From: Pelagibacteraceae bacterium AG-404-P07
GTDB taxonomy: Bacteria; Pseudomonadota; Alphaproteobacteria; Pelagibacterales; Pelagibacteraceae
Reading direction: 5' to 3'
Length of the DNA: 64,000 nucleotides
NCBI GenBank assembly: GCA_003216235.1
Contig: QCJE01000004.1
Coordinates: 1 to 64,000, forward strand
The notes beneath the pieces were generated by a model, which worked only from the letters and a program-made list of their open reading frames with translations, ran no database searches and had not been told where the DNA came from. The first letter of the stretch is position 1. Each line of letters opens with the position of its first letter. Positions 1-9,563 of the stretch are shown one piece after another. A program made the position numbers and the translations under genes.

Positions 1-257
1 GTTTTATTTCTTGATTGATTAACAGGAGACATTAATGACAAGTTTAATCTTTTTGCCTGCAAACTGTCTAAAGCCAAACAAATTAAACCTCGTCCATACT
101 TTGCCATAAAATTAATATTTTTCGCATTTGTATCTGATGTAGAAATTACTAAATCACCTTCATTTTCTCTTCTTTCGTCATCAACCAATATGAACATCCC
201 ACCTTTTTGGGCAGTTTTTATTATCAATTCAATTGAGGAATAATTACTTTTTTTCAT
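1..257 (-). CDS. ribB: 3,4-dihydroxy-2-butanone 4-phosphate synthase (RibB or RibBA), N-terminal part, runs off window start
   Basis: Manual translation of the minus strand from the ATG at 257: MKKSNYSSIELIIKTAQKGGMFILVDDERRENEGDLVISTSDTNAKNINFMAKYGRGLICLAL, typical of RibB (DDERRENEGD). Not in the ORF list because it is truncated; overlaps the ribE 3' end. Confidence 0.9.
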   Translation of the reverse strand, partial: MKKSNYSSIELIIKTAQKGGMFILVDDERRENEGDLVISTSDTNAKNINFMAKYGRGLICLALDSLQAKRLNLSLMSPVNQSRNK

Positions 258-837
258 TAAAAAAATTTTTTACATATTTAGAGAGTATATCTATCTCAAC
301 ATTAACTAAACTACCTCGGTTAATTTTAGATAAATTTGTTAACTTAAATGTATGAGGAATAACCCAAATTTGGAATCCTTTTTTAGTAACTTTAGATATA
401 GTTAATGAAATACCATTTATACATATTGAGGCTTTTTCAATTATATTTTTCCTCTCTTTTGAGGGAATTTCAAAGTCAAAAAGGTAAGATTTATCAATTT
501 TTTTGATATCTTTAATTTTTCCTACTGTATCAACATGCCCTTGGCAAATATGACCAGATATTTTTTGACCATATTTAAGTGGTAGTTCTAAATTTATTTG
601 TTCATTTATTTTGAGAAATTTAAATTTTGATCTTTCGATCGTTTCATTAGATAGATAAAATTCCATTATCTTACTCTTAGTTGTTACAAGAGTTAAACAA
701 ACACCATCACAAGCAACGGAAACACCAATATCCTTTTTAGATAATTTTATATTTGATTGAATAAATATATTTATACCCTTAGGTCTTTTAAAAATCTTTT
801 TTACAATACCTTTGTTAAAAATAATTCCGTTAAACAT
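244..837 (-). CDS. ribE: Riboflavin synthase alpha subunit
   Basis: Two lumazine-binding repeats (VACDGVCLTLV; GHVDTVGKI; CINGISLTI) and position between ribB and ribD. Confidence 0.92.
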   Translation of the reverse strand: MFNGIIFNKGIVKKIFKRPKGINIFIQSNIKLSKKDIGVSVACDGVCLTLVTTKSKIMEFYLSNETIERSKFKFLKINEQINLELPLKYGQKISGHICQGHVDTVGKIKDIKKIDKSYLFDFEIPSKERKNIIEKASICINGISLTISKVTKKGFQIWVIPHTFKLTNLSKINRGSLVNVEIDILSKYVKNFFNEKK

Positions 838-838
838 A

Positions 839-1945
839 TTATCTTTTATAGATGGTAATTTTGTCTTTGGCTAGTTTTGAACTTATCATTGATCTAATTA
901 TATAGTTTCTATTTAAAATATTACTGGATGTAAAAATTACATAATTTTTTGTTTTTGGTAGAGTTTTTAAGCTTTCGAACAAATAAAATTGATTTATTAA
1001 TCTATTCTTAAGCATATTTTTTGTAAGCTTTTCTCCTCCTTCAACTAATAAGTTTCTAATACCTAAAGAAAATAATTTTTTAAGAATGGTTTTTAAATCA
1101 AATTTTTTTTTAGTGTTTAATTTTGATTTGATTAAATTTATCCCCCTTTTTTTTAAGACTTTAATTTTAGAATGATTTGATGAGTGGTGAAAAATTATAG
1201 TATTATCATTTTTTGCTGATTTGTAAATATAAGTATTCATGCCAATATTTAAATTTTTATCTAAAATAATTCTTTTTGGAGAGAATTTTTCATATCCATT
1301 CAAACGACAGTTTAATTTTGGATTATCTATATTTAGAGTGTTACTGGAAATCATTAAACCATCATTTTTAAATCTTAGATAATGAGATAGCTTATCTGAA
1401 GTTTGATTAGTTATTCTTTTTACTTTTTCACTATATATAAGTTTATTTTTTGATACTGCAATTTTTGCTGTAACAAAAGGAACTCTATATTTTCTATTAA
1501 TTATATATGAGTCATAAAGATCAATAGCTTCTTTTTTTAAAAGACCTCTCCTAACTTTAACATTTTTTTTAGTTAAGATTTTAAAACTTTTACCTTTAAC
1601 TTTATTATCTATATCATTAATTGAGTAAAAAACTTCTTTGATGCCACTTTTGATTATACTTTTAGTACATGGGGGTGTTTTTCCATAATGATTACAAGGT
1701 TCAAGCGTTACATACATTTTAGCACCTGTTAAATCTTGAAAAGAATTTTTAATAGCACTAGATTCAGCATGAGGGCGACCATTATAACCTGTTTGCCCTA
1801 TTGAAATAATCTTATCGTCTTTTACTATTAAGCAACCAACTGATGGATTTTCACCCGTTAATCCTTTTCGGGCTTTTGCTAAATTAATAGCAAGTTTCAT
1901 ATAATTCTTATCTTTTATTGAAAATTTATCTTTTTTTGTAGACAT
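839..1945 (-). CDS. ribD: Bifunctional riboflavin deaminase/reductase
   Basis: Deaminase motifs HAESSAI and [16 protein letters not shown]-terminal RibD reductase domain (LLVEGGEKL). Confidence 0.95.
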   Translation of the reverse strand: MSTKKDKFSIKDKNYMKLAINLAKARKGLTGENPSVGCLIVKDDKIISIGQTGYNGRPHAESSAIKNSFQDLTGAKMYVTLEPCNHYGKTPPCTKSIIKSGIKEVFYSINDIDNKVKGKSFKILTKKNVKVRRGLLKKEAIDLYDSYIINRKYRVPFVTAKIAVSKNKLIYSEKVKRITNQTSDKLSHYLRFKNDGLMISSNTLNIDNPKLNCRLNGYEKFSPKRIILDKNLNIGMNTYIYKSAKNDNTIIFHHSSNHSKIKVLKKRGINLIKSKLNTKKKFDLKTILKKLFSLGIRNLLVEGGEKLTKNMLKNRLINQFYLFESLKTLPKTKNYVIFTSSNILNRNYIIRSMISSKLAKDKITIYKR

Positions 1946-2384
1946 CTAGTTTGTCCACAAATTGTACAAAATCTTTTTCTTCTCTAAAATTACGATAAAC
2001 TGATGCAAATCTAACATACGCAACCGGATCAAGTTCTTTCAAACCTTCCATAACCATAGTCCCTATTGTATTACTTGAAATTTCATTTTGTCCTAGTTCC
2101 TCTAGAGATCTAGAAATACGACTAATAAATTTTTCAATAGTGTCTGAGTCTAATGGTCTTTTTTTTAAAGCAATATAAATTGATTTGGCCAATTTATCTC
2201 TATCAAAAGAGGATTTTCTTCCATTTTTTTTAACAACCATGATTTCACGATGTTGAATTCTTTCAAATGTAGTAAATCTTGTACCACAGCTACAAAGTCT
2301 CCTTCTACGGATTGCTGTGCCATCTTCAGTTGGACGCGAGTCTACAACTGACGTCTCACCTTTTTTTTCACATGGGCAGATCAT
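1926..2384 (-). CDS. nrdR: Transcriptional repressor NrdR
   Basis: Zn-ribbon-like N-terminus ([42 protein letters not shown]) plus ATP-cone; in the usual ribD-nrdR-glyA neighbourhood. Confidence 0.93.
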   Translation of the reverse strand: MICPCEKKGETSVVDSRPTEDGTAIRRRRLCSCGTRFTTFERIQHREIMVVKKNGRKSSFDRDKLAKSIYIALKKRPLDSDTIEKFISRISRSLEELGQNEISSNTIGTMVMEGLKELDPVAYVRFASVYRNFREEKDFVQFVDKLDVYKKR

Positions 2385-3694
2385 TTATTTAGATTTTTAT
2401 AAATTGGAAAATTAGAACATAAATCTACAACTTCATTTTTCACTTCATTTTCCACTTTACTATTATCCTCTGGATTATCAGACAATCCTTTAATAACTTT
2501 TGTTATCATTTTTCCAACTTTTTCAAATTCTTTTAATCCAAAACCTCTCGTAGTTGCAGCTTGAGAACCTAACCTAATACCTGATGTGATCATAGGTTTT
2601 TCTGTATCAAAGGGTATTCCATTTTTATTACAAGTAATATTAGCTCTACACAAACTTTCTGAAGCTAAATTTCCTTTTACATTAAATGGTCTTAAATCAA
2701 CTAACATTAAATGTGTATCTGTTCCACCTGAGTAAATCTTAAAGCCATTATTTTTTAAAGTTTCAGCTAACATCTTTGCATTAGCTAAAACATTTTTTAT
2801 ATAAGTTTGGAATTCAGGTTTCAAAGCCTCAAAAAATCCTGCCGCTTTAGCTGCTATGATATGCATTAAAGGTCCACCTTGATAACCAGGAAATACTGCT
2901 GTATCAAATTTTTTTCCTAAATCTAAATCATTTGATAAAATAATACCACCTCTTGCACTTCTAAAAACTTTATGTGTCGTTGAAGTTACTACATGAGCAT
3001 AGTCACATGGATTAGGATATCCTTTTCCTGCAACTAAGCCTGAGAAATGTGCCATGTCAACCATTAGATATGCTCCAACTTTGTCAGCAATTTCTCTAAA
3101 TCTTTTAAAATCAATTACTCTTGAATACGCACTGCCACCAGCAATAATAAGTTTTGGTTTATGTTCTAGTGCAAGTTTTTCAACACTATCATAATCAATA
3201 AGTTCAGATTTTTTGTCTACATCGTAACTAATTGCATTAAACCATTTACCAGACATGGATATCTTTAATCCATGCGTAATGTGCCCACCTGAATTTAAAC
3301 TCATTCCCATAAATGTATCATTTGGTTTTAATAGAGCTAAAAACACAGCACCATTAGCTTGAGCTCCTGAATGAGGTTGAACATTCGCATATTTACAGTT
3401 AAAAAGTTTTTTAATTCTTTCCAGAGCAAGTTGCTCAGCAACGTCAACGTGTTCACAACCATTATAGTATCTTTTTCCTGGATAGCCTTCAGCATATTTG
3501 TTTGTCAACACTGATCCTTGTGCCTCTAATACAGCTTGAGAAACTATATTCTCTGATGCAATTAATTCAATATGATTTTGTTGTCTTATAAGTTCGTCGT
3601 TAATGGCTTTAAACAAATCTGGATCACTTTTTGAAAGACTTTTTTCAAAAAAATCTTCATAATTCGAATTTATATATTTACTTTCACTTGACAT
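2381..3694 (-). CDS. glyA: Serine hydroxymethyltransferase
   Basis: Typical GlyA motifs ([43 protein letters not shown]). Confidence 0.97.
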   Translation of the reverse strand: MSSESKYINSNYEDFFEKSLSKSDPDLFKAINDELIRQQNHIELIASENIVSQAVLEAQGSVLTNKYAEGYPGKRYYNGCEHVDVAEQLALERIKKLFNCKYANVQPHSGAQANGAVFLALLKPNDTFMGMSLNSGGHITHGLKISMSGKWFNAISYDVDKKSELIDYDSVEKLALEHKPKLIIAGGSAYSRVIDFKRFREIADKVGAYLMVDMAHFSGLVAGKGYPNPCDYAHVVTSTTHKVFRSARGGIILSNDLDLGKKFDTAVFPGYQGGPLMHIIAAKAAGFFEALKPEFQTYIKNVLANAKMLAETLKNNGFKIYSGGTDTHLMLVDLRPFNVKGNLASESLCRANITCNKNGIPFDTEKPMITSGIRLGSQAATTRGFGLKEFEKVGKMITKVIKGLSDNPEDNSKVENEVKNEVVDLCSNFPIYKNLNK

Positions 3695-3700
3695 TTTTTT

Positions 3701-4126
3701 TCAAATCTTTTTTACTCTTTTTTTGTGCCTACCACCTTCAAATTTAGTTTTTATAAAAACCTCTATACACTTAAAAGCAGTATTTTTTTTTATTAACCTA
3801 GATCCCAATGTAATAATATTTGCATTGTTATGCAATCTAGATAATTTTGTGTTTTTTACAGAATAACACACTGCAGCCCTTATTTTTTTGTGTCTGTTCG
3901 CCGCCATAGACATGCCCATTCCAGATCCACAAACCAAAATACCAAAATTTTTACTATTTTTTGATACTTTTTTACAAAGTTTATGAGCATAATCAGGATA
4001 GTTAACAGAAGTCTTTGGATTATCTGCGCCTAAATCTATAAAAAAATATTTTTTTTTAAACTTCTTCTTAATTTCTTCCTTGAGATTAAAACCTGCGTGA
4101 TCTGATGAAATAAATAATTTTTTCAA
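3701..4126 (-). CDS. rpiB: Ribose-5-phosphate isomerase B
   Basis: RpiB/LacAB motifs (SSDHAGFNLKEEI, GILVCGSGMGMSMAANR). The ORF extends to 4159, but a TTG at 4126 (LKKLFISSDHAGF) just after the upstream stop is a likely start. Confidence 0.88.
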   Translation of the reverse strand: MKKLFISSDHAGFNLKEEIKKKFKKKYFFIDLGADNPKTSVNYPDYAHKLCKKVSKNSKNFGILVCGSGMGMSMAANRHKKIRAAVCYSVKNTKLSRLHNNANIITLGSRLIKKNTAFKCIEVFIKTKFEGGRHKKRVKKI

Positions 4127-4127
4127 A

Positions 4128-4718
4128 CTAATTAAATTTATGATCAAGAACACATGCAACTAAATGTATCCTGTTTTCCTCTCCACCATTAAAAGCGTTA
4201 TGGTATTTGGTATTATTTGTAATCCAAACTGAACCATCTGCAGGCATGTGTTTTGCAACATTATCTATTACCATGATTGAACCTGGATTAGTAATTATTG
4301 GAATATGTAGTCTTGGTTCTGGATCCCTGTGCCAACTTAAAGTAGATCTTGGTTGCTTTAATAGTATTCTAATTCTTCCAAGTTTATATTTAGAGGATAA
4401 GACATCAAAAACTTCTTTAAAGTAAGTATTTTTGTAATCCTCAATAAATTCTGAATAAGCAGCCTCATTAATTTTTTCATCACGAATAACTTCTTTGCCT
4501 GATCCATCTGGTTTTGTCCAAAATACACCCCTTGCTTTATGACCTTTAATAGATTCCGGATCACCTGGAATTTGCGTTAATGAAATTGCCCCAAAGTTTG
4601 AAACACCCTCAGGTCCACTAAAGTCTCTAATTTTAAGTATTTCTTTATAAGCTTTTTTAAGTTCGTTTATATCAAACTTGACATCTTGCTTTTGAAAGTC
4701 ATCAAAATTTAAACTCAT
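4128..4718 (-). CDS. Aspartyl/asparaginyl beta-hydroxylase-like 2OG-Fe(II) oxygenase
   Basis: Facial triad pattern WHRDPEPRLHIPI (HxD) with distal His in YHNAFNGGEENRIHLV; GGAG-type ribosome-binding site upstream (taggagac). Confidence 0.65.
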   Translation of the reverse strand: MSLNFDDFQKQDVKFDINELKKAYKEILKIRDFSGPEGVSNFGAISLTQIPGDPESIKGHKARGVFWTKPDGSGKEVIRDEKINEAAYSEFIEDYKNTYFKEVFDVLSSKYKLGRIRILLKQPRSTLSWHRDPEPRLHIPIITNPGSIMVIDNVAKHMPADGSVWITNNTKYHNAFNGGEENRIHLVACVLDHKFN

Positions 4719-4809
4719 TTGTATCTAATTGTCTCCTAATATTGTTTATTATCTTTTTTAAGATATATTTGTATATAACATTTGTCGCATATAATAAATA
4801 TTTTTAAAT

Positions 4810-5796
4810 ATGATTACAGGAAAATACCCTAGCTTGAGACTTAGACGCAGTCGCAAATATAATTGGTCTAGACGATTAATTGAAGAAAACAGCTTATCAC
4901 CAAATGACTTTATTCTTCCCATATTTATTATAGAGGGTAAAAATAAAAGGCAAAAAATCAAATCTATGCCAGATGTATATAGGTATACGATAAATAACCT
5001 ATCTAGAATTGTTGATAAGGCAATTAAAAACAGATTACCTATGATTGCATTATTTCCTTATACAGAAAAAAATAAAAAAAATAATCTAGGTACTGAAGCT
5101 TTAAATGAAGACAATTTGGTTTGTAGAGCCATACAATTTATAAAAAAAAGATATAAAAATGAAATAGGAATAATGTGTGATGTTGCCTTAGATCCTTATA
5201 CATCACATGGACATGATGGTTTATTAAGATCTAATTATGTTCTAAACGATGAAACAATTGAAGTTTTAATAAATCAATCACTACTACAAGCGCAAATGGG
5301 ATGTGATGTTCTTGCCCCTTCTGACATGATGGATGGAAGAATTGGAGAAATACGTAAAGCTTTGGATAAGAATGATTATCAAATGACACAAATTCTTTCG
5401 TATGCTGTAAAATACGCCTCAAGCTTTTATGGTCCTTTTAGAGATGCTGTAGGTTCAAAAAATTTATTAAAAGGGGATAAAAGAAGTTATCAAATGGATT
5501 TCAGGAATAATAATGAAGCATTAAGAGAGGTTGCTTTAGATATAAAAGAAGGTGCAGATATGGTTATGATTAAACCAGGTATGCCTTATTTAGATATAAT
5601 AAAGCTTGTAAAAGAAAATTTTAAAATACCTGTAATAGCTTATCAAGTTTCAGGGGAATATAGTTTATTAAGCAATAGTATTAATAAAGGTTTAATTGAT
5701 AAAAAAGCTATATTAGAAAGCTTGATATCATTTAAAAGAGCTGGAGCAAACTCAATAGTAAGCTACTATGCTGATAGGTTGTCTCAAATTTTATAG
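4810..5796 (+). CDS. hemB: Delta-aminolevulinic acid dehydratase (porphobilinogen synthase)
   Basis: PBGS motifs (PIFIIEGKNKRQ, DVALDPYTSHGHDG, APSDMMDGRIG, MIKPGMPYLDI, YQVSGEYS). Confidence 0.96.
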   Translation: MITGKYPSLRLRRSRKYNWSRRLIEENSLSPNDFILPIFIIEGKNKRQKIKSMPDVYRYTINNLSRIVDKAIKNRLPMIALFPYTEKNKKNNLGTEALNEDNLVCRAIQFIKKRYKNEIGIMCDVALDPYTSHGHDGLLRSNYVLNDETIEVLINQSLLQAQMGCDVLAPSDMMDGRIGEIRKALDKNDYQMTQILSYAVKYASSFYGPFRDAVGSKNLLKGDKRSYQMDFRNNNEALREVALDIKEGADMVMIKPGMPYLDIIKLVKENFKIPVIAYQVSGEYSLLSNSINKGLIDKKAILESLISFKRAGANSIVSYYADRLSQIL

Positions 5797-5799
5797 TGA

Positions 5800-6480
5800 C
5801 TATTTTAAATTATTAATAAATTGTCGTCTACTCAATGGATAGTTAATGTTATTCGGTTTTAAAATAGTTTTTTCTAAGTAGTCTCCTACTAATTTCAAGC
5901 CTTTTAATAGATTATTTAAATCATTTTCTTCATTATTTTTATCAATCAAAAAATTGGGTACAGTTTTATACTCAGTAGAAGATTGTGCATAATATTGAAC
6001 TCTATTATTGATTTTCTTTTTATTTACTAAATCTTTTAATTCTAAATCATAACCAAGAATTTTGAATAAATCTAATTCCCAAAAGATGTAATTATTTATC
6101 CAATTTTCAGATCTTAAAATATGATAAAATTTTTCAATGAGATCGTAAATTTTTTTATTTTTTTGTGACTCAGCTGTAAGAATTTTAATTAAATTCATTG
6201 CAGAAACGATGCATGATAATTTCTTAGAATTATCAAAATAAATTGGTGATAAAGCTTCGAAGATTTCAACTTTAAAGTAACCTATTTTATTATCTGATTT
6301 TGAATTGTAATTGACATGTAAATGATTTCCAATTTGAAGATAATTTTTAATCTTTTTAGAAGTGGCTCCAAAAATAATTCCAGAAAATTTACCATGTTTT
6401 TCAGTAAATATTTCTGCAATTAACGAATTCTCATTATATTTATTTTTTGATATTAAAAAACCTTTGTCGTCCCAAATCAT
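5800..6480 (-). CDS. recO: DNA repair protein RecO
   Basis: N-terminus MIWDDKGFLISKNKYNENSLIAEIFTEKHGKFSGIIFGATSKK is RecO OB-fold-like; the ATG at 6480 overlaps the rnc stop by 4 bp. Confidence 0.85.
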   Translation of the reverse strand: MIWDDKGFLISKNKYNENSLIAEIFTEKHGKFSGIIFGATSKKIKNYLQIGNHLHVNYNSKSDNKIGYFKVEIFEALSPIYFDNSKKLSCIVSAMNLIKILTAESQKNKKIYDLIEKFYHILRSENWINNYIFWELDLFKILGYDLELKDLVNKKKINNRVQYYAQSSTEYKTVPNFLIDKNNEENDLNNLLKGLKLVGDYLEKTILKPNNINYPLSRRQFINNLK

Positions 6481-7145
6481 TTTTTTTCTATGTCTTTTAA
6501 GCAATTCATAGCCGCATTTTGTTCTGCATCTTTTTTTGATTTTCCCTCAGCTTGATATGATTTTGTATTAATTAGCTTAACACTAATTTTAAAAATTGGT
6601 TTGTGCCTAGGACCAGTATTAGAAATCAGTTTGTATGTTGGTAGTTTCTTAAATTTTTTTAATGAATATTCTTGTAATTTAGTTTTTGCATCTACTTGAG
6701 TAATAACACTTTTTTCTATATGTGTTTTCCACAAATTCATTATAATTTTTTCGGTAAAACTAAAGCCTTTATCTAAATAAATAGCTCCGATCAAAGCTTC
6801 ACAACTATCAGCTATAACTTTATCCTCGATTAATTTTTTTCTTTTTTGATCAAAAGTTAATATATATTTGTCTAATTCAATTTTTTTGGCAATTTCTAAA
6901 CAAGTATTCCTATTTACCAATGATGCAAACTTTTTATCAAGAATCCCCTCTTTTTCTTTTGGATAAAGTTCTAAAAGTTTTTTTGCAATAACTAACCCCA
7001 AAACTCGGTCACCTAAAAATTCTATTTTTTCATTATTATCAATCTTATTATAGCTTTTATGTGTTAAAGATTGTTTTAATAAGGATTTATTTTTAAAATT
7101 TATTTTTAAATTTTTTTCTAAATTTTGAAAATTAATTTTCATCAA
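6477..7145 (-). CDS. rnc: Ribonuclease III
   Basis: RNase III signature NEKIEFLGDRVLGLV and C-terminal dsRBD (KTKLQEY...GKSKKDAEQNAA). Confidence 0.95.
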   Translation of the reverse strand: MMKINFQNLEKNLKINFKNKSLLKQSLTHKSYNKIDNNEKIEFLGDRVLGLVIAKKLLELYPKEKEGILDKKFASLVNRNTCLEIAKKIELDKYILTFDQKRKKLIEDKVIADSCEALIGAIYLDKGFSFTEKIIMNLWKTHIEKSVITQVDAKTKLQEYSLKKFKKLPTYKLISNTGPRHKPIFKISVKLINTKSYQAEGKSKKDAEQNAAMNCLKDIEKK

Positions 7146-7876
7146 TTAATCCTTTTGAAAAATCTATCTAATCTCATAGATTTATTCCATTTCCAAAAAA
7201 CAAAAAAATTGCCAATTGATTTATCTGATGAAAAAAAAATAAATTGAGCTTTTCCTACTAGATTGTCTTTATGTACGTATCCAACGCTAGATAAAAACCT
7301 GCTGTCTTTAGAACAATCTCTATTATCTCCTAAGAAAAAATAATGATCTTCAGGAACTTCAAAAATATCTGTATTTTGAAAAGAAAAATCTTTTAAATAA
7401 ACAGTTTTAAATTTTTTTTTATTTTCAAACTTTTCTTCAAATGTAAATACTTTTATTTTTCTTTCACCGCAGAAAATAACATCGTCTTTTGAAATTCTCG
7501 TTTTAAGAATTTCTGAATTATTCACATAAAGATTTGAATCTATAAATTGAATTCTATCGCCAGGTAAGCCAACCAATCTTTTAATATAATCTGTTCTATT
7601 ATCAGCAGGAGTTTTAAAAACTATCACATCTCCTCTTTTAGGTTCGCTAAAAAAAAATCTTCCTTTAAAAATTGGAGGACTAAATGGAAAAGAATGTTTG
7701 CTATATCCATATGAATATTTTGTAACAAATAATCTATCACCAACCAGAAGATTAGGCTCCATTGATGAAGAGGGAATATAAAAAGGTTGAAGAAATAAAG
7801 ATCTTATTATTATCGCTATTATTAAAGCATAAAATAAGGTTTTAATATTATCAATAATAAAATTTTTATCTCTCAT
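7142..7876 (-). CDS. lepB: Signal peptidase I
   Basis: Catalytic motifs PSSSMEPNLLVGDRLFVTKYSYG, KRLVGLPGDRI, FFLGDNRDCSKDSR. Confidence 0.95.
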   Translation of the reverse strand: MRDKNFIIDNIKTLFYALIIAIIIRSLFLQPFYIPSSSMEPNLLVGDRLFVTKYSYGYSKHSFPFSPPIFKGRFFFSEPKRGDVIVFKTPADNRTDYIKRLVGLPGDRIQFIDSNLYVNNSEILKTRISKDDVIFCGERKIKVFTFEEKFENKKKFKTVYLKDFSFQNTDIFEVPEDHYFFLGDNRDCSKDSRFLSSVGYVHKDNLVGKAQFIFFSSDKSIGNFFVFWKWNKSMRLDRFFKRIN

Positions 7877-8262
7877 TAAATAGTCTGCAAAACTGTAAAT
7901 GCTATTGAATAATCTTTTTCATCAGAAATTGAAAGAAACAAATTATAATTTTTAACCTTAAATTTTTTATTTATTAACACATTAATTTTTTTTGTTTTTT
8001 TAAAGTATGGTTTTCCAAATTTATCATTTAAGATGATAATATCTTTAAAAAAAAGTTTTTTTCTTATGCCAGTACCTAATGCTTTAGAAAAAGATTCTTT
8101 TGCTGCAAATCTTTTTGCATAAAAATTGTTACCTTTTTTTTCTTTTTTAAAGGAAATTATTTCTTCTTTATTATATACTCTGTGAATAAATTTTTTATTT
8201 TGAATTGACTTTGTAATCCTTTGATTTTTTATTATATCAACACCTATTCCCAAAATTTTCAT
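7876..8262 (-). CDS. acpS: Holo-[acyl-carrier-protein] synthase
   Basis: AcpS motifs GIGVDIIKNQRI and FAAKESFSKALGTGI. Confidence 0.94.
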   Translation of the reverse strand: MKILGIGVDIIKNQRITKSIQNKKFIHRVYNKEEIISFKKEKKGNNFYAKRFAAKESFSKALGTGIRKKLFFKDIIILNDKFGKPYFKKTKKINVLINKKFKVKNYNLFLSISDEKDYSIAFTVLQTI

Positions 8263-8979
8263 TTATTTTATAATTTTTCTAAAATTTTGAATTAATTTTT
8301 TTAGTCCAAAAAAAATAGACTCACCAATAATAAAATGACCAATATTAAATTCTTTAATTTGATCTATCTTTTTTAAAAGTTTTGTTGTTTTATAATCAAG
8401 GCCGTGACCCGCATGTACTTCTATACCTAAACTGTTAGCTAAAATCGAACATTTTTTTATATTATTTAAATCACGAAGATAGTTTTTTTTTGATTTTACT
8501 AAGTTTGCTAAACGACCAGTATGAATCTCTATGCAATCTACATCTAATTCTTTGGCAATTTTAATATCTTTAACTGATGCATTTATAAATAAACAGGTTC
8601 TAATTCTTTTTTTTTTAAACTTTAAAATAATTTTTTTAATAATTTTTTTATTTTTTTTTAAGTTTAATCCTCCCTCTGTAGTTATTTCTTTTCTGTTTTC
8701 AGGAACTAAACATACATAATTTGGTTTAATATTAAGTGCTTTTTTTACAATTTTGGCATTAGTTGAAATTTCTAAATTGACTATAAGACCTTTCATAGAA
8801 CATATTTTTTTTGCATCGAAATCGTTAATATGTCTCCTGTCTTCACGTAAATGTATTGTGACTGAATCAGCGCCATTTTTTTTTACAAATTTTGCTGCTT
8901 CTAACGGATCTGGATGATATTCACCTCTAGCATTCCTTAAAGTAGCAACATGATCTATATTTACACCTAAACGTTTCAC
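8263..8979 (-). CDS. pdxJ: Pyridoxine 5'-phosphate synthase
   Basis: PdxJ motifs LGVNIDHVATLRNARGE, ITIHLREDRRHI, EVHAGHGLDY. Confidence 0.96.
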   Translation of the reverse strand: MKRLGVNIDHVATLRNARGEYHPDPLEAAKFVKKNGADSVTIHLREDRRHINDFDAKKICSMKGLIVNLEISTNAKIVKKALNIKPNYVCLVPENRKEITTEGGLNLKKNKKIIKKIILKFKKKRIRTCLFINASVKDIKIAKELDVDCIEIHTGRLANLVKSKKNYLRDLNNIKKCSILANSLGIEVHAGHGLDYKTTKLLKKIDQIKEFNIGHFIIGESIFFGLKKLIQNFRKIIK

Positions 8980-9563
8980 TTAATAAATCTGCTTCCTGGA
9001 GTTGTAATGGGTATATTTTTTAATTCATGAGGTAATTTATTTTTTTTGTAAGTGGGTACTTTGATTTTTAAATGTGATATTATCTTTTTCTTTATCTTTA
9101 AATTTTTTTTTGAGGATCTATCAATTATTGTGGCAAAGCCAATTAATTTTGCTTTAGATTTTTTTATCAACTGAACACATTCCAAACTAGATTTACCTGT
9201 TGTGATAACATCTTCAATGATTAATACTTTTGATTTTTTTTTAATTCCAAAACCTCTTCTTAAAGTAAACTTTCCTCTAATTCTCTCACAAAAAATAGTT
9301 TCTTTTTTGAGTAATTTACCAATTTCATATCCAATAATAATACCCCCCATAGCTGGAGCTAAAATTAAATCAATATTTTTAAATTCTTTTTTTATTTTAT
9401 TTGCTAATGATCTGCAAATTTTATCAGCTAAATGAGGAAAACTTAAAAGTTTTGCACACTGAATATACTTAGATGAATGTAAGCCAGACGATAAGACGAA
9501 GTGTCCTTCTAGTAATGCATTAGTTTTTTTTAAAATATTTAAGGATTTTTTGGGTGAAAGCAT
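8976..9563 (-). CDS. pyrE: Orotate phosphoribosyltransferase
   Basis: LEGHFVLSSGLHSSKYIQCAK and PRPP motif VLIIEDVITTGKSS. Confidence 0.94.
   Translation of the reverse strand: MLSPKKSLNILKKTNALLEGHFVLSSGLHSSKYIQCAKLLSFPHLADKICRSLANKIKKEFKNIDLILAPAMGGIIIGYEIGKLLKKETIFCERIRGKFTLRRGFGIKKKSKVLIIEDVITTGKSSLECVQLIKKSKAKLIGFATIIDRSSKKNLKIKKKIISHLKIKVPTYKKNKLPHELKNIPITTPGSRFIK

Noticed and set aside
4207-4564. 72-aa plus-strand and 68-aa minus-strand ORFs in the hydroxylase-like gene
   Set aside because: Alternate-frame shadows of 4128..4718, which carries the HxD...H motif.
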